From AP-15 sp963724435 (lineage in GTDB: Bacteria > Pseudomonadota > Alphaproteobacteria > ATCC43930 > CGMCC-115725), in contig CAVRUN010000002.1 in assembly GCA_963724435.1 (NCBI GenBank), positions 62,001 through 126,000 on the forward strand: DNA of 64,000 nt. Direction: 5' to 3'. Below, one piece after another: positions 36,692-45,385 of the stretch (its first letter is position 1; each line of letters opens with the position of its first letter). The notes below the pieces were generated by a model. The model saw only the letters and a list, made by a program, of their open reading frames with translations, had not been told where the DNA came from and did no database searches. A program made the position numbers and the translations under genes.

Positions 36692-37575
36692 ATGACAAGC
36701 AAAGCTTCGCTGGTCTTCCTCGATTACGACCAACAGGCGCTCGACGCCGCCTATGACCAGGCCGCTTATGCGCCCAACCGCGAACAGTTGATCCGGCGCC
36801 GGGAAAGCGACAGTGCGGCGGTACGAGCGCGGCTCGGCGAACCGAACGCTTCGCCTATGGATCCGCCGAAATCGAACAACTCGACCTCTACCGCGCGGCA
36901 GGGGATCGCCGCCCGATGTTTGTCTTCATCCATGGCGGCGCATGGCGTGCCGGCCGCGCGGCGGGTTACGCCGGCCCGGCTGAGATGCTCACTGCGGCCG
37001 GCGCGCATTACCTCGTGCCCGATTTCAGCTGGGTGCAGGACGCAGCCGGCGATCTTACCGTACTGGCCGATCAGGTGCGCCTGGCGATCGCTTGGGTTTA
37101 CCGCAATGCAGCCCGGTTTGGCGGCGACCCAAGCCGGCTCTATCTCAGCGGCCAGTCTTCGGGCGGGCATCTGGCCGCGGTGGCGATGACCACGGATTGG
37201 CGCCGTGAATTCGAGCTGCCGGCCGACATCATCAAAGGCGGCCTGCTCATTTCAGGCATGTACGAGCTGGCTGCGGTGCGGTTGTCGAAGCGCAGCGCTT
37301 ATGTCGCGTTTGACGATGCCTGCGTCGAGGCGCTCGGTCCGATCCGCCATCTCGACCAGCTGCACGCACCTGTTATCGTCGCCTACGGCACTTGCGAGAC
37401 GCCGGAATTCCAGCGCCAGAACCGCGAGTTTGCCGCCGCCGTCGCAGCCGCCGGCAAGCCGGTGCGATTATTGGTCGGCGAGCATTACAATCACTTCGAA
37501 TTGCCCGAGACCCTCGGCAATCCTTACGGCCTGCTGGGGCGGGCGGCGCTCGAACTAATGGGACTGCGATACTGA
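36692..37575 (+). pseudogene. Kynurenine formamidase-like alpha/beta hydrolase, broken by a 5-bp duplication
   Basis: The N-terminus (VFLDYDQQALDAAYDQAAYA, then RARLGEP) reads from ATG 36692. The rest follows in another frame: FAYGSAEIEQLDLYRAAG, VFIHGGAWRAG (oxyanion HGG), LSGQSSGGHLAAVAMT (nucleophile Ser), VIVAYGTCETPEFQRQN (acid) and GEHYNHFELPETL (His). The break coincides with CGAAC repeated in tandem at 36838-36847; removing one copy restores GEP-type to GERFAYGS continuity. An internal ATG at 36916 could still yield the catalytic part without its first about 75 residues. Followed by ltaE after 13 bases. Confidence 0.85.
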
Positions 37576-37588
37576 TGGGGCTGCGATC

Positions 37589-38635
37589 ATGAACCCGATC
37601 GATCTGCGCTCGGACACAGTGACCCGGCCATCATCCGGCATGCGCGAGGCGATGGCGGCGGCGCCGGTGGGCGACGACCAGTACGGTGAAGACCCATCGG
37701 TCAACCTACTACAGGAACGGGTCGCCGAATTGCTAGGCAGGGAGGCGGCGCTGTTCGTCCCGAGCGGCACGATGGCAAACCAAATCGGGCTCAGAGTGCT
37801 GACGCGGCCCGGCGACGAGGTGGTGCTCGGTCACGAGGCGCATATCGTCTGGCATGAATCGGGCGCCGGCGCGGCGAATTCCGGCGTGCAGTTCGCTGCT
37901 GTCGGACAGGGCGGGCTGTTCACCGCCGACGATCTTCGGGCCGCCTACAAACCGCCGGGTCACATCGTGTTCCCGCCGACGACCCTGGTCGCGGTCGAGA
38001 ACACCCACAATCGCGGCGGCGGGGTCATATTCCCGCAACAGGACGCCATTGAAGTCTGCGCGGCCGCGCGCGAGCTCGCGATGGCAAGCTATCTCGACGG
38101 CGCCCGCCTATTCAACGCCGCGGTCGGTTCCCGCCGCAGCCTCGCCGAGCTGGCCGCCCCCTTCGATCTGGTTTCGGTGGCGTTGTCAAAGGGGCTGGGT
38201 TGCCCGGTCGGCAGCGTCCTCGCCGGCAAACGGGATGCGATCGCGCGCGCCCATCGCGCCCGCCGCATGTTTGGCGGTGCGATGCGCCAGGCCGGTATCC
38301 TCGCGGCTGCCGGTTTATGGGCGCTCGACCATAATTTCGACCGGCTCGCCGAGGACCATGCCAACGCCCGGCTGTTGGCGGAGCGGCTCGCGGGGCTGCC
38401 CGGCGTCGAGCTCGACCTAGCGACCGTGCAGAGCAATATCGTGATCTTCAACATGACCGCGGCGGCGCCCGACGCGTCGACCATTGTCGCGCATGCCGCC
38501 AAGGCCGACGTTTTGGTCTCGGCCTTTGCGGTCCGAACCGTGCGGGCCGTGACCCATCTCGACGTCGCGCAGGAGGAATGCCGTCGCGCCGCCGATATTC
38601 TGGCCGAAGTGATCACGCGTACCCCAGCGGCGTGA
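37589..38635 (+). CDS. ltaE: Low-specificity L-threonine aldolase
   Basis: 348 residues. PLP enzyme that cleaves threonine or allo-threonine to glycine and acetaldehyde. Seen: DLRSDTVTRPSSGMREAMAA, VGDDQYGEDPSVNLLQERVA, LFVPSGTMANQIGLRVLTRP (PLP site), VAVENTHNRGGG, YLDGARLFNAAV and VSVALSKGLGCPVGSVLAG with the Schiff-base Lys. All family motifs are intact. Likely co-transcribed with the broken hydrolase upstream. Confidence 0.95.
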   Translation: MNPIDLRSDTVTRPSSGMREAMAAAPVGDDQYGEDPSVNLLQERVAELLGREAALFVPSGTMANQIGLRVLTRPGDEVVLGHEAHIVWHESGAGAANSGVQFAAVGQGGLFTADDLRAAYKPPGHIVFPPTTLVAVENTHNRGGGVIFPQQDAIEVCAAARELAMASYLDGARLFNAAVGSRRSLAELAAPFDLVSVALSKGLGCPVGSVLAGKRDAIARAHRARRMFGGAMRQAGILAAAGLWALDHNFDRLAEDHANARLLAERLAGLPGVELDLATVQSNIVIFNMTAAAPDASTIVAHAAKADVLVSAFAVRTVRAVTHLDVAQEECRRAADILAEVITRTPAA

Positions 38636-38701
38636 GGCGACCAGCGGCAACGCCTCACACCGCAGGGGAGGACGGTGCTAGGTTGCGATTTGATTTCGGG
38701 A

Positions 38702-39823
38702 TTAAGGCGCGGTTTCGAGATCCTTGAGAAGTTTACGAAGCTCCAGCGCCAGATCGGGCTGTCGGTCTGTGCGCGGCAAACTCGGCGCGAGATCATCCTC
38801 GGCCGCGGCAGGCATGCTCCGAATGCTCTGAAGGATTCCGGTCAATGCCGCGACCGCGTCGCGCAAATCGGTCATCGCCGCGGTGTCGAGCACGGCATGT
38901 TGCGCGTAGGTTTGCTCACGCAATTCGGTCGCGCGAAACGCCGCTTCGAGCGCCTCGATCGACGATCTCGTAGTCGTCGCCAGCCCGTCGGTGGTGGCCG
39001 ACAGGTGTTCGATCGCATCGAACAGCGCGCGGTGGCCCTGTTCAAGGATCTCGCCGAGCCGTTCCGGAATTTGCACTGCCGCAACGGGCGCGGGCGCAGT
39101 GTTCGGCGGGTTGACTGTCGTCGGGGTTGCCAATAGTTCAGCCGTGCGCCGCAGTAGCCCGGCTTCGGTCGTTTCGGCCGGCAGCCGCGAGATCAACTCA
39201 ATCAGCGGCTCAGCCGCGACATCGACCGCGACCCGGGCGAGAAATGCGAGCAGCACCAGCCCGGCAACCGCTAAGCCCGCCGGCACGGTCGGGATCGGCC
39301 CAGGTATAAAGGACAGCCGGCTATAAGGTTGTGCCGCGCCGAGGACGACGATGGCCGCGAGCACGATGACGGCGCTGAAGAAATGCGCGCGCGCCGCGCC
39401 AATGTAGAATAGCCGGGCGACCTCGCGCCTCGCCTCACGTGGCTCAAAGGGGCCTCGCAACACCACTGTCCCATCCGCCGGAGCGGGGTTGGGCTGCACC
39501 GCAGCGCGGGGCGGCACCAATCGGCGAAAACCGTTCCTATCGAAAGCCGCCGTCCAATCCGGCCACGCCGGCCCGTGATGCGGCGGGTTGCGCGCGAGGT
39601 GCCAGCGCACGCGCAAGGCGCCCTCGATCAGATCGCCTGAGGTCAGCAGGATCGCGCACAGCCCATAGGCAGCAAGCGCCACCACCGCTACGCTCGGCAC
39701 CAGCGGCTTCAAGTTCGACAGCATCGCAGTGTGCGGCGTAACGGTCAGCTCCGGCCAAATCACCGCGACCGCAGCGACGAGGGCGAGGATTGCGCTCGAT
39801 AAAACGATAATCCAAGGTCGCAT
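38702..39823 (-). CDS. Membrane protein of unknown function with four predicted helices and a coiled tail
   Basis: About 373 residues from ATG 39823; the frame continues to 39961 and another ATG lies at 39895. Two hydrophobic segments lie near the N-terminus (WIIVLSSAILALVAAVAVIW and VAVVALAAYGLCAILLTSG) and two near the middle (FSAVIVLAAIVVLGAAQPYS and PAGLAVAGLVLLAFLARVAV). They are followed by about 180 polar residues rich in Ala/Glu/Leu heptads (LGEILEQGHRALFDAIEHLS and on), probably a cytoplasmic coiled coil. The layout recalls MotA/methyl-accepting-like or AcnB-type scaffolds, but I recognise no family. No operon partner. Confidence 0.7.
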   Translation of the reverse strand: MRPWIIVLSSAILALVAAVAVIWPELTVTPHTAMLSNLKPLVPSVAVVALAAYGLCAILLTSGDLIEGALRVRWHLARNPPHHGPAWPDWTAAFDRNGFRRLVPPRAAVQPNPAPADGTVVLRGPFEPREARREVARLFYIGAARAHFFSAVIVLAAIVVLGAAQPYSRLSFIPGPIPTVPAGLAVAGLVLLAFLARVAVDVAAEPLIELISRLPAETTEAGLLRRTAELLATPTTVNPPNTAPAPVAAVQIPERLGEILEQGHRALFDAIEHLSATTDGLATTTRSSIEALEAAFRATELREQTYAQHAVLDTAAMTDLRDAVAALTGILQSIRSMPAAAEDDLAPSLPRTDRQPDLALELRKLLKDLETAP

Positions 39824-40061
39824 GGCGGATCCCAAATTCGGCGGGAAGCCCAACTCAGCGTTCCCTGGGCGATCAGCGATGTCGGCTGTCATCATTCTGC
39901 GGTGACCACATCGCCGCGCTTGGGCTCCGACATGACGTCTCGAGCCAGTGAAAAAGTGCATATCGAATTTTGCCGCACCGGCAACAATAAACCGTAAATA
40001 TTTGTCGTAAATCGGGCTGAGATAGCTCGGCGGTTGCCGTCCGTACTCCCGTAACGGTCCG

Positions 40062-40862
40062 CTAGGGGTGAATCACCGTCTCGGTTCGGCTGATCACAAA
40101 AGCTTCGCGCCGCTCGATAAAATCGGCGACGACCTCGGTGAAGGCTTCGGGCCGGTCGGTGCTGATCGCGTGCCCGGCATCGTAAACATAGACTAGGTGA
40201 CAGTTGGGCATCAGCTCCTTGTAGAAATGCCCCATCTCCGGCGGGATCACCCGATCGACCGTGCCAAACAGAACCAGCGTCGGAATCATCACTCCGCGCA
40301 GTTGCGCTTCTAGATCGGCATCGCGGTCGGGCCCACGCAGCCGCGCGACCAGCCGCGTCTGCTTTGCCCGCACCGCCGCGTCGGGTGGCGGTGGCGCCGC
40401 CACCTTTTCGGGGTGAGCGTAGAGGCGCCGAGCCATCTCTTCCGGCGTTCCCGAAGGCGGTTGGCTACCCTGGACGCGGATCGCCGCCGGCGCCTCGAGG
40501 ACCAACGCTCGCACCCGCGCGGGCTGCTGCACCGCGAGCCAAAGGGCGGTCTTGCCGCCGAACGACGTGCCCATCAGGTTAAACTCGCTGAGACCGAGCG
40601 CGTCGGCCGCCTTCCCCATCGTCGCTGCGAGTTCGGGCATGTCGCGGGTGCGATCGTTTTCCTCCAATTCCCCAAAGCCCGGCATCTCGAAGGCGACAAC
40701 CCGAAACTGTCGGCGCAAAAGATCGTGGCCGGGCGTCAGCCGCAAGCCGCCGGCGCCGTGCAGATGGATGAGCGCAGGCCCCTCCCCTGCCGCCATATAA
40801 CGGATGCGAAAGCCGTCGGCCTCAACATGGCCTTCGCGAAAATCCTCTCCCGCTTGCGTCAC
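40062..40862 (-). CDS. Alpha/beta hydrolase
   Basis: 266 residues. Seen: ALIHLHGAGGLRLTPGHDLL (oxyanion HG), NLMGTSFGGKTALWLAVQQP with nucleophile Ser in GxSxG, LVLFGTVDRVIPPEMGHF with the acid, and VYDAGHAISTDRPEAF with the His. It sits 39 bases downstream of an LLM oxidoreductase on the same strand and 30 from the next one, so the three genes form a likely operon in which the hydrolase may open an ester or lactone made by an LLM monooxygenase. That link is inference. Confidence 0.88.
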   Translation of the reverse strand: MTQAGEDFREGHVEADGFRIRYMAAGEGPALIHLHGAGGLRLTPGHDLLRRQFRVVAFEMPGFGELEENDRTRDMPELAATMGKAADALGLSEFNLMGTSFGGKTALWLAVQQPARVRALVLEAPAAIRVQGSQPPSGTPEEMARRLYAHPEKVAAPPPPDAAVRAKQTRLVARLRGPDRDADLEAQLRGVMIPTLVLFGTVDRVIPPEMGHFYKELMPNCHLVYVYDAGHAISTDRPEAFTEVVADFIERREAFVISRTETVIHP

Positions 40863-40901
40863 GATCGATAATCCTTTGAAACCCAGGGTCTTGAACGGGT
40901 C

Positions 40902-41984
40902 TTAAACGTCGCGAATGTGCGGCAGCACCTTATTACCGAACAGTTCGAGCGAGCGCATCAAGAAGCTCAGATCAGGGGAACCGGGGATCTGGAACATCAA
41001 ATCGATGACACCGGCCCCGCTCTCGGCGCGGCAGTGCTTGATCTGGTCGACGATAGTATCGGGACCGCCGAAGAAATTTGTGTGAGTTCCGGTGCGGCCC
41101 AGCATCGCCGGTCTTGCTTCACCGGCGATGTTGCGCCGGTCGAGCTGTCGCAAAGCCTCCCGCACGGTGGCGCGTGGCGGGAATGAGCCGGCCACGGACG
41201 GCAGCGTTTCGAGCACTCGCTGCGCCTCGGCATCGGTCTCGCCGATCAGGATGTTGGCGCGGTAGATGATCTGCTCCGGCGTTGGCTCCCAACCATATTC
41301 GGCGCATTGCGCGCGATAATAACTCGTGGCTTTGCCGGCTTCCGCAAACGGGATATAGGCAATGCCAAGGCCGAGGTGGTTGCGAGCTGCGAAGTCGCAG
41401 GATTCACGACTTCCCCCGAGAGCATAGGTCGGCGGATGCGGCTGTTGACTGGGCCGCGGCCAGACTGCGACCGTGCGGAACTGGAAATGTCGCCCTTGCC
41501 AGCCAAAGGGCTGCGGCTCGGTCCAGGCTTTGAGGACCAGCTCCATCGCTTCGGTTGTGCGTTCGCGGGCTTCGGCGGGATTGAGGCCATAGGTCAGGTA
41601 TTCGCCGGTGATGCCGCGCAATAATCCGACGACCAGACGGCCAGGGATCAGATTATCGAGCATCGCCAGCTCTTCGGCGATTTTTACCGGATTGCTTTGC
41701 GACACTATCGGGCCGAGCACCGCGATTTTTATCTTTTTCGCGTATGCCGCCAGATTCGCTGCCGAGATGACCGGGTTTGGTGTTAGCCGCTGCGGCGAAT
41801 AGTGGTGCTCGGCCACACTGATCCAGTCGAAGCCCAATTCCTCGACAAATTGCAGCCTTTCGACCATCCCGCGATAGGATCGTGCACCGGCATCGCGATC
41901 GTAAGCGTCGGGCGGCACCGGCCATTCCGCCGGCAATTGCCGCGGCGGCAGGTAGTGTGCGGTTTCGAAAAACGAGACCTTCAT
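40902..41984 (-). CDS. LLM-class flavin-dependent oxidoreductase, tandem paralogue A
   Basis: 360 residues. Seen: VSFFETAHYLPPRQLPAEWP, FDWISVAEHHYSPQRLTPNP, ILGPIVSQSNPVKIAEELAM-like segment near residues 93-113, MLDNLIPGRLVVGLLRG and WPRPSQQPHPPTYALGGSRE. Very similar to the next gene upstream over its whole length, so the two arose by tandem duplication. FMN- or F420-dependent oxidation of a small substrate is the family role. Confidence 0.9.
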   Translation of the reverse strand: MKVSFFETAHYLPPRQLPAEWPVPPDAYDRDAGARSYRGMVERLQFVEELGFDWISVAEHHYSPQRLTPNPVISAANLAAYAKKIKIAVLGPIVSQSNPVKIAEELAMLDNLIPGRLVVGLLRGITGEYLTYGLNPAEARERTTEAMELVLKAWTEPQPFGWQGRHFQFRTVAVWPRPSQQPHPPTYALGGSRESCDFAARNHLGLGIAYIPFAEAGKATSYYRAQCAEYGWEPTPEQIIYRANILIGETDAEAQRVLETLPSVAGSFPPRATVREALRQLDRRNIAGEARPAMLGRTGTHTNFFGGPDTIVDQIKHCRAESGAGVIDLMFQIPGSPDLSFLMRSLELFGNKVLPHIRDV

Positions 41985-42015
41985 CGCTCCCCCGCGCCCT
42001 ACCCGCGCTATATCG

Positions 42016-43095
42016 CTACACTTCGCGGATGCGCGGCAGGACCTTCTCGGCGAATAGTCCGAGCGACTGCATCAGCCGTCCGGTGTCGGGAGCACCGGGG
42101 TTTTGGAACGCGAGGTCGAGCACGCCCACGCCAACTTCCTCGCGGCAGCGCTTGATCTGCTCTACCACGGTATCCGGGCCGCCATAGAACGAGGTCGGCA
42201 ACGTGCCGCCGACATTTGGCGTCCGCGCCTCGCCGGCAACGTTGCGGGAGTCGAGCTTTAGCAGCGCATCGCGCACGCCGGCGCGCATCGGGAAGGGTGC
42301 GGGACCGTTGCGCTGTTTGTCAAGCAGCTCCTGAGCTTCCTCGTCGGTGTCAGCGAGAAGGATGTTGGCGCGGTAAATCATCTGCTCGGGTGACGGCTCC
42401 CAGCCATAGCGCGCGCACGCCTCACGATAATAACGCGTCGACTTGGCGACGACTTCGAACGGGGCGAACGAGACCCCGAGGCCGATATGATGGCGCGCCG
42501 CAAATTCGCAGGATTCTCGGCTGGTGCCGAGCGAAAAGGTCGGCGGCATCGGCTGCTGCAACGGCCGCGGCCACACCGACACCGTGCGAAACTGATAGTG
42601 GCGCCCCTGCCAGCCAAAAGGCTGCGGCTCGGTCCATGCCTTGAGGATCAGCTCCATACCCTCGGTCGTACGCTCGCGCGCCTCGGCCGGGTTGAGGTCG
42701 AAGGTCAGGTATTCATTGGTCGTCCCGCGCAGCATGCCGACGATAAGCCGTCCTTGCGACAGGGTGTCGAGCATCGCCAGCTCTTCGGCGACCTGCACGG
42801 GATTGCTCTGCGACACGATTGGGCCAAGCACCGCGATCTTTATCTTTTTCGATCGGGCAGCAATGTATGACCCCGAAACCGCAATGTTCGGTGTCAGAAT
42901 CCGCGGCGAATAATGGTGCTCGGAAAGGCTGACCCAGTCGAAACCGAGCTCCTCGACATACTGAACCCGGTCAATCATGCCCTGATAGGCCTGGGCGCCG
43001 GTGTCGGGGTCATAAGCCCCAGGCGGCACCGGCCATTCCCCCGGCACACTCGGCGGTACTTGGTAACGCGCGGTTTCGAAATAGGAGACTTGCAT
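42016..43095 (-). CDS. LLM-class flavin-dependent oxidoreductase, tandem paralogue B
   Basis: 359 residues. Seen: VSYFETARYQVPPSVPGEWP, FDWVSLSEHHYSPRILTPNI, GPIVSQSNPVQVAEELAMLD and WPRPLQQPMPPTFSLGTSRE. It is the first gene of the minus-strand group LLM-LLM-hydrolase and is divergent from the AT-rich ATPase gene. Divergence between the copies is spread evenly, which argues for an old duplication with possibly different substrates. Confidence 0.9.
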   Translation of the reverse strand: MQVSYFETARYQVPPSVPGEWPVPPGAYDPDTGAQAYQGMIDRVQYVEELGFDWVSLSEHHYSPRILTPNIAVSGSYIAARSKKIKIAVLGPIVSQSNPVQVAEELAMLDTLSQGRLIVGMLRGTTNEYLTFDLNPAEARERTTEGMELILKAWTEPQPFGWQGRHYQFRTVSVWPRPLQQPMPPTFSLGTSRESCEFAARHHIGLGVSFAPFEVVAKSTRYYREACARYGWEPSPEQMIYRANILLADTDEEAQELLDKQRNGPAPFPMRAGVRDALLKLDSRNVAGEARTPNVGGTLPTSFYGGPDTVVEQIKRCREEVGVGVLDLAFQNPGAPDTGRLMQSLGLFAEKVLPRIREV

Positions 43096-43276
43096 GGCCC
43101 ACCGGCTCGATCCCGAACTCTGTTCATTCTGCGACTGGGGACGGCGCAGCGCAAGGAGCTCTCTGAAAACAGGGTCTGTCGGTCAAACCATCGTCGGATC
43201 GATATACTGGGGGTTGTTTGCAAGCTCGTACCACCCCATTCTTTGCGCGAGCAAGCACCATTAAGGCCGGGCACGT

Positions 43277-44812
43277 ATGAACAACCCTACCCTCGATCTT
43301 CTTGGGGTCGAGAGCTTTGGCGGAATTGACGCAGACACGGATCAACTTTTAGACGAATGCTTCGAAGATCATGAAGCTTTCAGGTCTATAAAACGGCACG
43401 AAAAGTACCTGATTCTAGGTCGAAAGGGTTCGGGTAAAACCGCGATTTTTCGCAAGCTAATTAGGATACATGACCCTAGCATATTTTCTTTCGGGCACAC
43501 TTTTTCTGATTATCCATGGCATTATCATTCAAAACAAAAAAATACAGGTGTCCCGGTTGAACAATGTTTTCTGCATAGTTGGGAATATTTGATATACCTA
43601 ACAATTTGTAAAATATTATTAAACATGGATCATTCCCAGCCGTACTCAGATAGTGCTCAGGAACAGATATCGACTCTCGAGGCTTTTGTGGTTGACACTT
43701 ACGGATCACGCGATCCAGACATTTCACAAATATTTTCACCTCAACGATCGTTAAAATTGAAGCCAACACTCGGATTTAACTGGAATTTTGCTAAAGCCGA
43801 AATAAAGCCAGAATCCGTTCCAATGGACTATCTTCCTGTCGTAGTTCAGGAGGTGAACAAGCGTCTCTTAACTGCCATAATGCGATCTGCGAATCCTATG
43901 ATCGAATATTTTGTTTGCTTTGATGAACTTGACCTAGGATTCTCAGTAACAGATAACGATTATGCCGCCAGGCTCGTAGGCCTCCTTCTCGCCGCTCGAC
44001 GCGTGAATAATGCCGCGCAAGAGAGCGGCAAGCGACTATCGGTGGTGATTTTCCTCCGAGACGACATTTATCAACAACTCCAGTTCGAAGATAAGAATAA
44101 AATAACCGAAAGTGCTGTTGCGCGCATCGAATGGGATACGGGACAGACGAATGATACCTTGAAGCACCTCATGGAAAAACGGTTTGCGAAGGTGTTCAAT
44201 ACTGAAGAGTCCGGCTGCTGGAATCGGGTGTTTGATGAAACTCGGCAGATGTCAGGTCACCAGACGAAATACCAGCATATAATTGATAGAACTTTTTTAC
44301 GTCCCAGAGACATAATCAAATTTTGTAATTTGACGCTCAGTACGCTCAAGTCACGCCAACCGCTGGCGAGCACCCAGTTCGACAACTATGTAGTGAATGC
44401 TGCAAGATTACCGTATTCCGATTACTTCATGAGCGAGTTGGATGACGAAATACATAAGCATATTCCGGCGTATAAGGAATATTTAGAAATTATAAAAACC
44501 ATCAACAGCGCTGTGTTTAAGCGAGATGATATTATTTCTGCCTGTACGTCCCGAAAGGACGTATTACCTGAAAACGTAACCTGGAGGGACATTCTGTCGC
44601 AGCTGTTTGAGTTCTCCGTGATTGGTTATTACCGGCCAGGGGGCGTGACAGGTGGCGCAGAGTATGTTTGGCACCACAAAGATCGCCGCGCTCTGTTTAA
44701 CGAGAATGCGGCTACTTATCGTGTGCATCCGGGGCTAATCGAGGTTTTGGGGCTGCGCAGATATACATATGATCGGACTAACGATAAAGCGCCAAAACAG
44801 GAGAAAAGCTAA
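43277..44812 (+). CDS. P-loop ATPase of the Sll1717 type, AT-rich and foreign-looking
   Basis: 511 residues. Walker A is LILGRKGSGKTAIFRKL (about residues 45-61). A Walker B-like VCFDELDLGFSVTD (about 213-226) is followed by a sensor-type VVIFLRDDIYQQLQ and an arginine-rich helical stretch. The C-terminal half has no catalytic domain that I recognise (HTH-like LRPRDIIKFCNLTLSTLKSR). Base and codon use are plainly more AT-rich than every neighbour, with many A/T-ending codons, so it is probably acquired. Similar ATPases occur as lone genes in accessory regions and a role in defence is possible but unproved. It separates the LLM group from the dioxygenase genes. Confidence 0.75.
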   Translation: MNNPTLDLLGVESFGGIDADTDQLLDECFEDHEAFRSIKRHEKYLILGRKGSGKTAIFRKLIRIHDPSIFSFGHTFSDYPWHYHSKQKNTGVPVEQCFLHSWEYLIYLTICKILLNMDHSQPYSDSAQEQISTLEAFVVDTYGSRDPDISQIFSPQRSLKLKPTLGFNWNFAKAEIKPESVPMDYLPVVVQEVNKRLLTAIMRSANPMIEYFVCFDELDLGFSVTDNDYAARLVGLLLAARRVNNAAQESGKRLSVVIFLRDDIYQQLQFEDKNKITESAVARIEWDTGQTNDTLKHLMEKRFAKVFNTEESGCWNRVFDETRQMSGHQTKYQHIIDRTFLRPRDIIKFCNLTLSTLKSRQPLASTQFDNYVVNAARLPYSDYFMSELDDEIHKHIPAYKEYLEIIKTINSAVFKRDDIISACTSRKDVLPENVTWRDILSQLFEFSVIGYYRPGGVTGGAEYVWHHKDRRALFNENAATYRVHPGLIEVLGLRRYTYDRTNDKAPKQEKS

Positions 44813-44839
44813 GCTGAGCTTGGGATTAATCGGCACGTA

Positions 44840-45385
44840 TCAGAAAAACGTGCTGATGTTTTTGGCGAGCATCACGTTCTGATCGAGAACCAACCGGCGC
44901 GACGCGATTTTCCAGCCGCCGCCGGTCCGGCGCAGCAAATCGCGGCGGGCGCCGACATAAAAATCCTGCTCGGTCTCGGAGCGGTTTTTGTAGACGATAA
45001 AATTGCAGCGGATTTCGACTTCATCTGCAGCGCCGCCCGGGGAAACCTCGATGTTCGAAATAAAATGGCGGGTGCGCGACGGCGGGTCTTCGGCCCACGC
45101 CATGCCGGTATCGAGCCGCGCGACGCGGCCGGCAAGACTGCCTTTGTCCTCATCGAGGACCGCGAATTCGTCCTCGCCCTCCAAATCCTCTTCGACATAA
45201 CGCGCTGGATCGAGGATCGCGATCGATTTGCTGATCCGCGGATAGCGGTTGCCGCGTGTCGTCATCCGGTAACGGATGTCGTCGGTCAGCAATTCGAGCC
45301 ATTCGTGAAAGCGCCGCTCGTCGAGCAGCCGCGCCTCGCGATAAAGGAACTGCTCAACCTCGCGGATGACGTTCTCTTCGATCAT
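44840..45385 (-). CDS. Aromatic-ring-hydroxylating dioxygenase, beta subunit
   Basis: 181 residues from ATG 45385. SnoaL/cystatin-like fold typical of small dioxygenase subunits: VEQFLYREARLLDERRFHEW, LELLTDDIRYRMTTRGNRYP, RHFISNIEVSPGG, FIVYKNRSETEQDFYVGARR and WKIASRRLVLDQNV. It supports the alpha3beta3 structure. The start overlaps the alpha-subunit stop (ATGA), so the subunits are translated together. Confidence 0.93.
   Translation of the reverse strand: MIEENVIREVEQFLYREARLLDERRFHEWLELLTDDIRYRMTTRGNRYPRISKSIAILDPARYVEEDLEGEDEFAVLDEDKGSLAGRVARLDTGMAWAEDPPSRTRHFISNIEVSPGGAADEVEIRCNFIVYKNRSETEQDFYVGARRDLLRRTGGGWKIASRRLVLDQNVMLAKNISTFF

Noticed and set aside
38702..39823. MotA/ExbB-like channel protein
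   Set aside because: Four helices fit loosely, but no conserved motif of that family and no MotB/ExbD partner.
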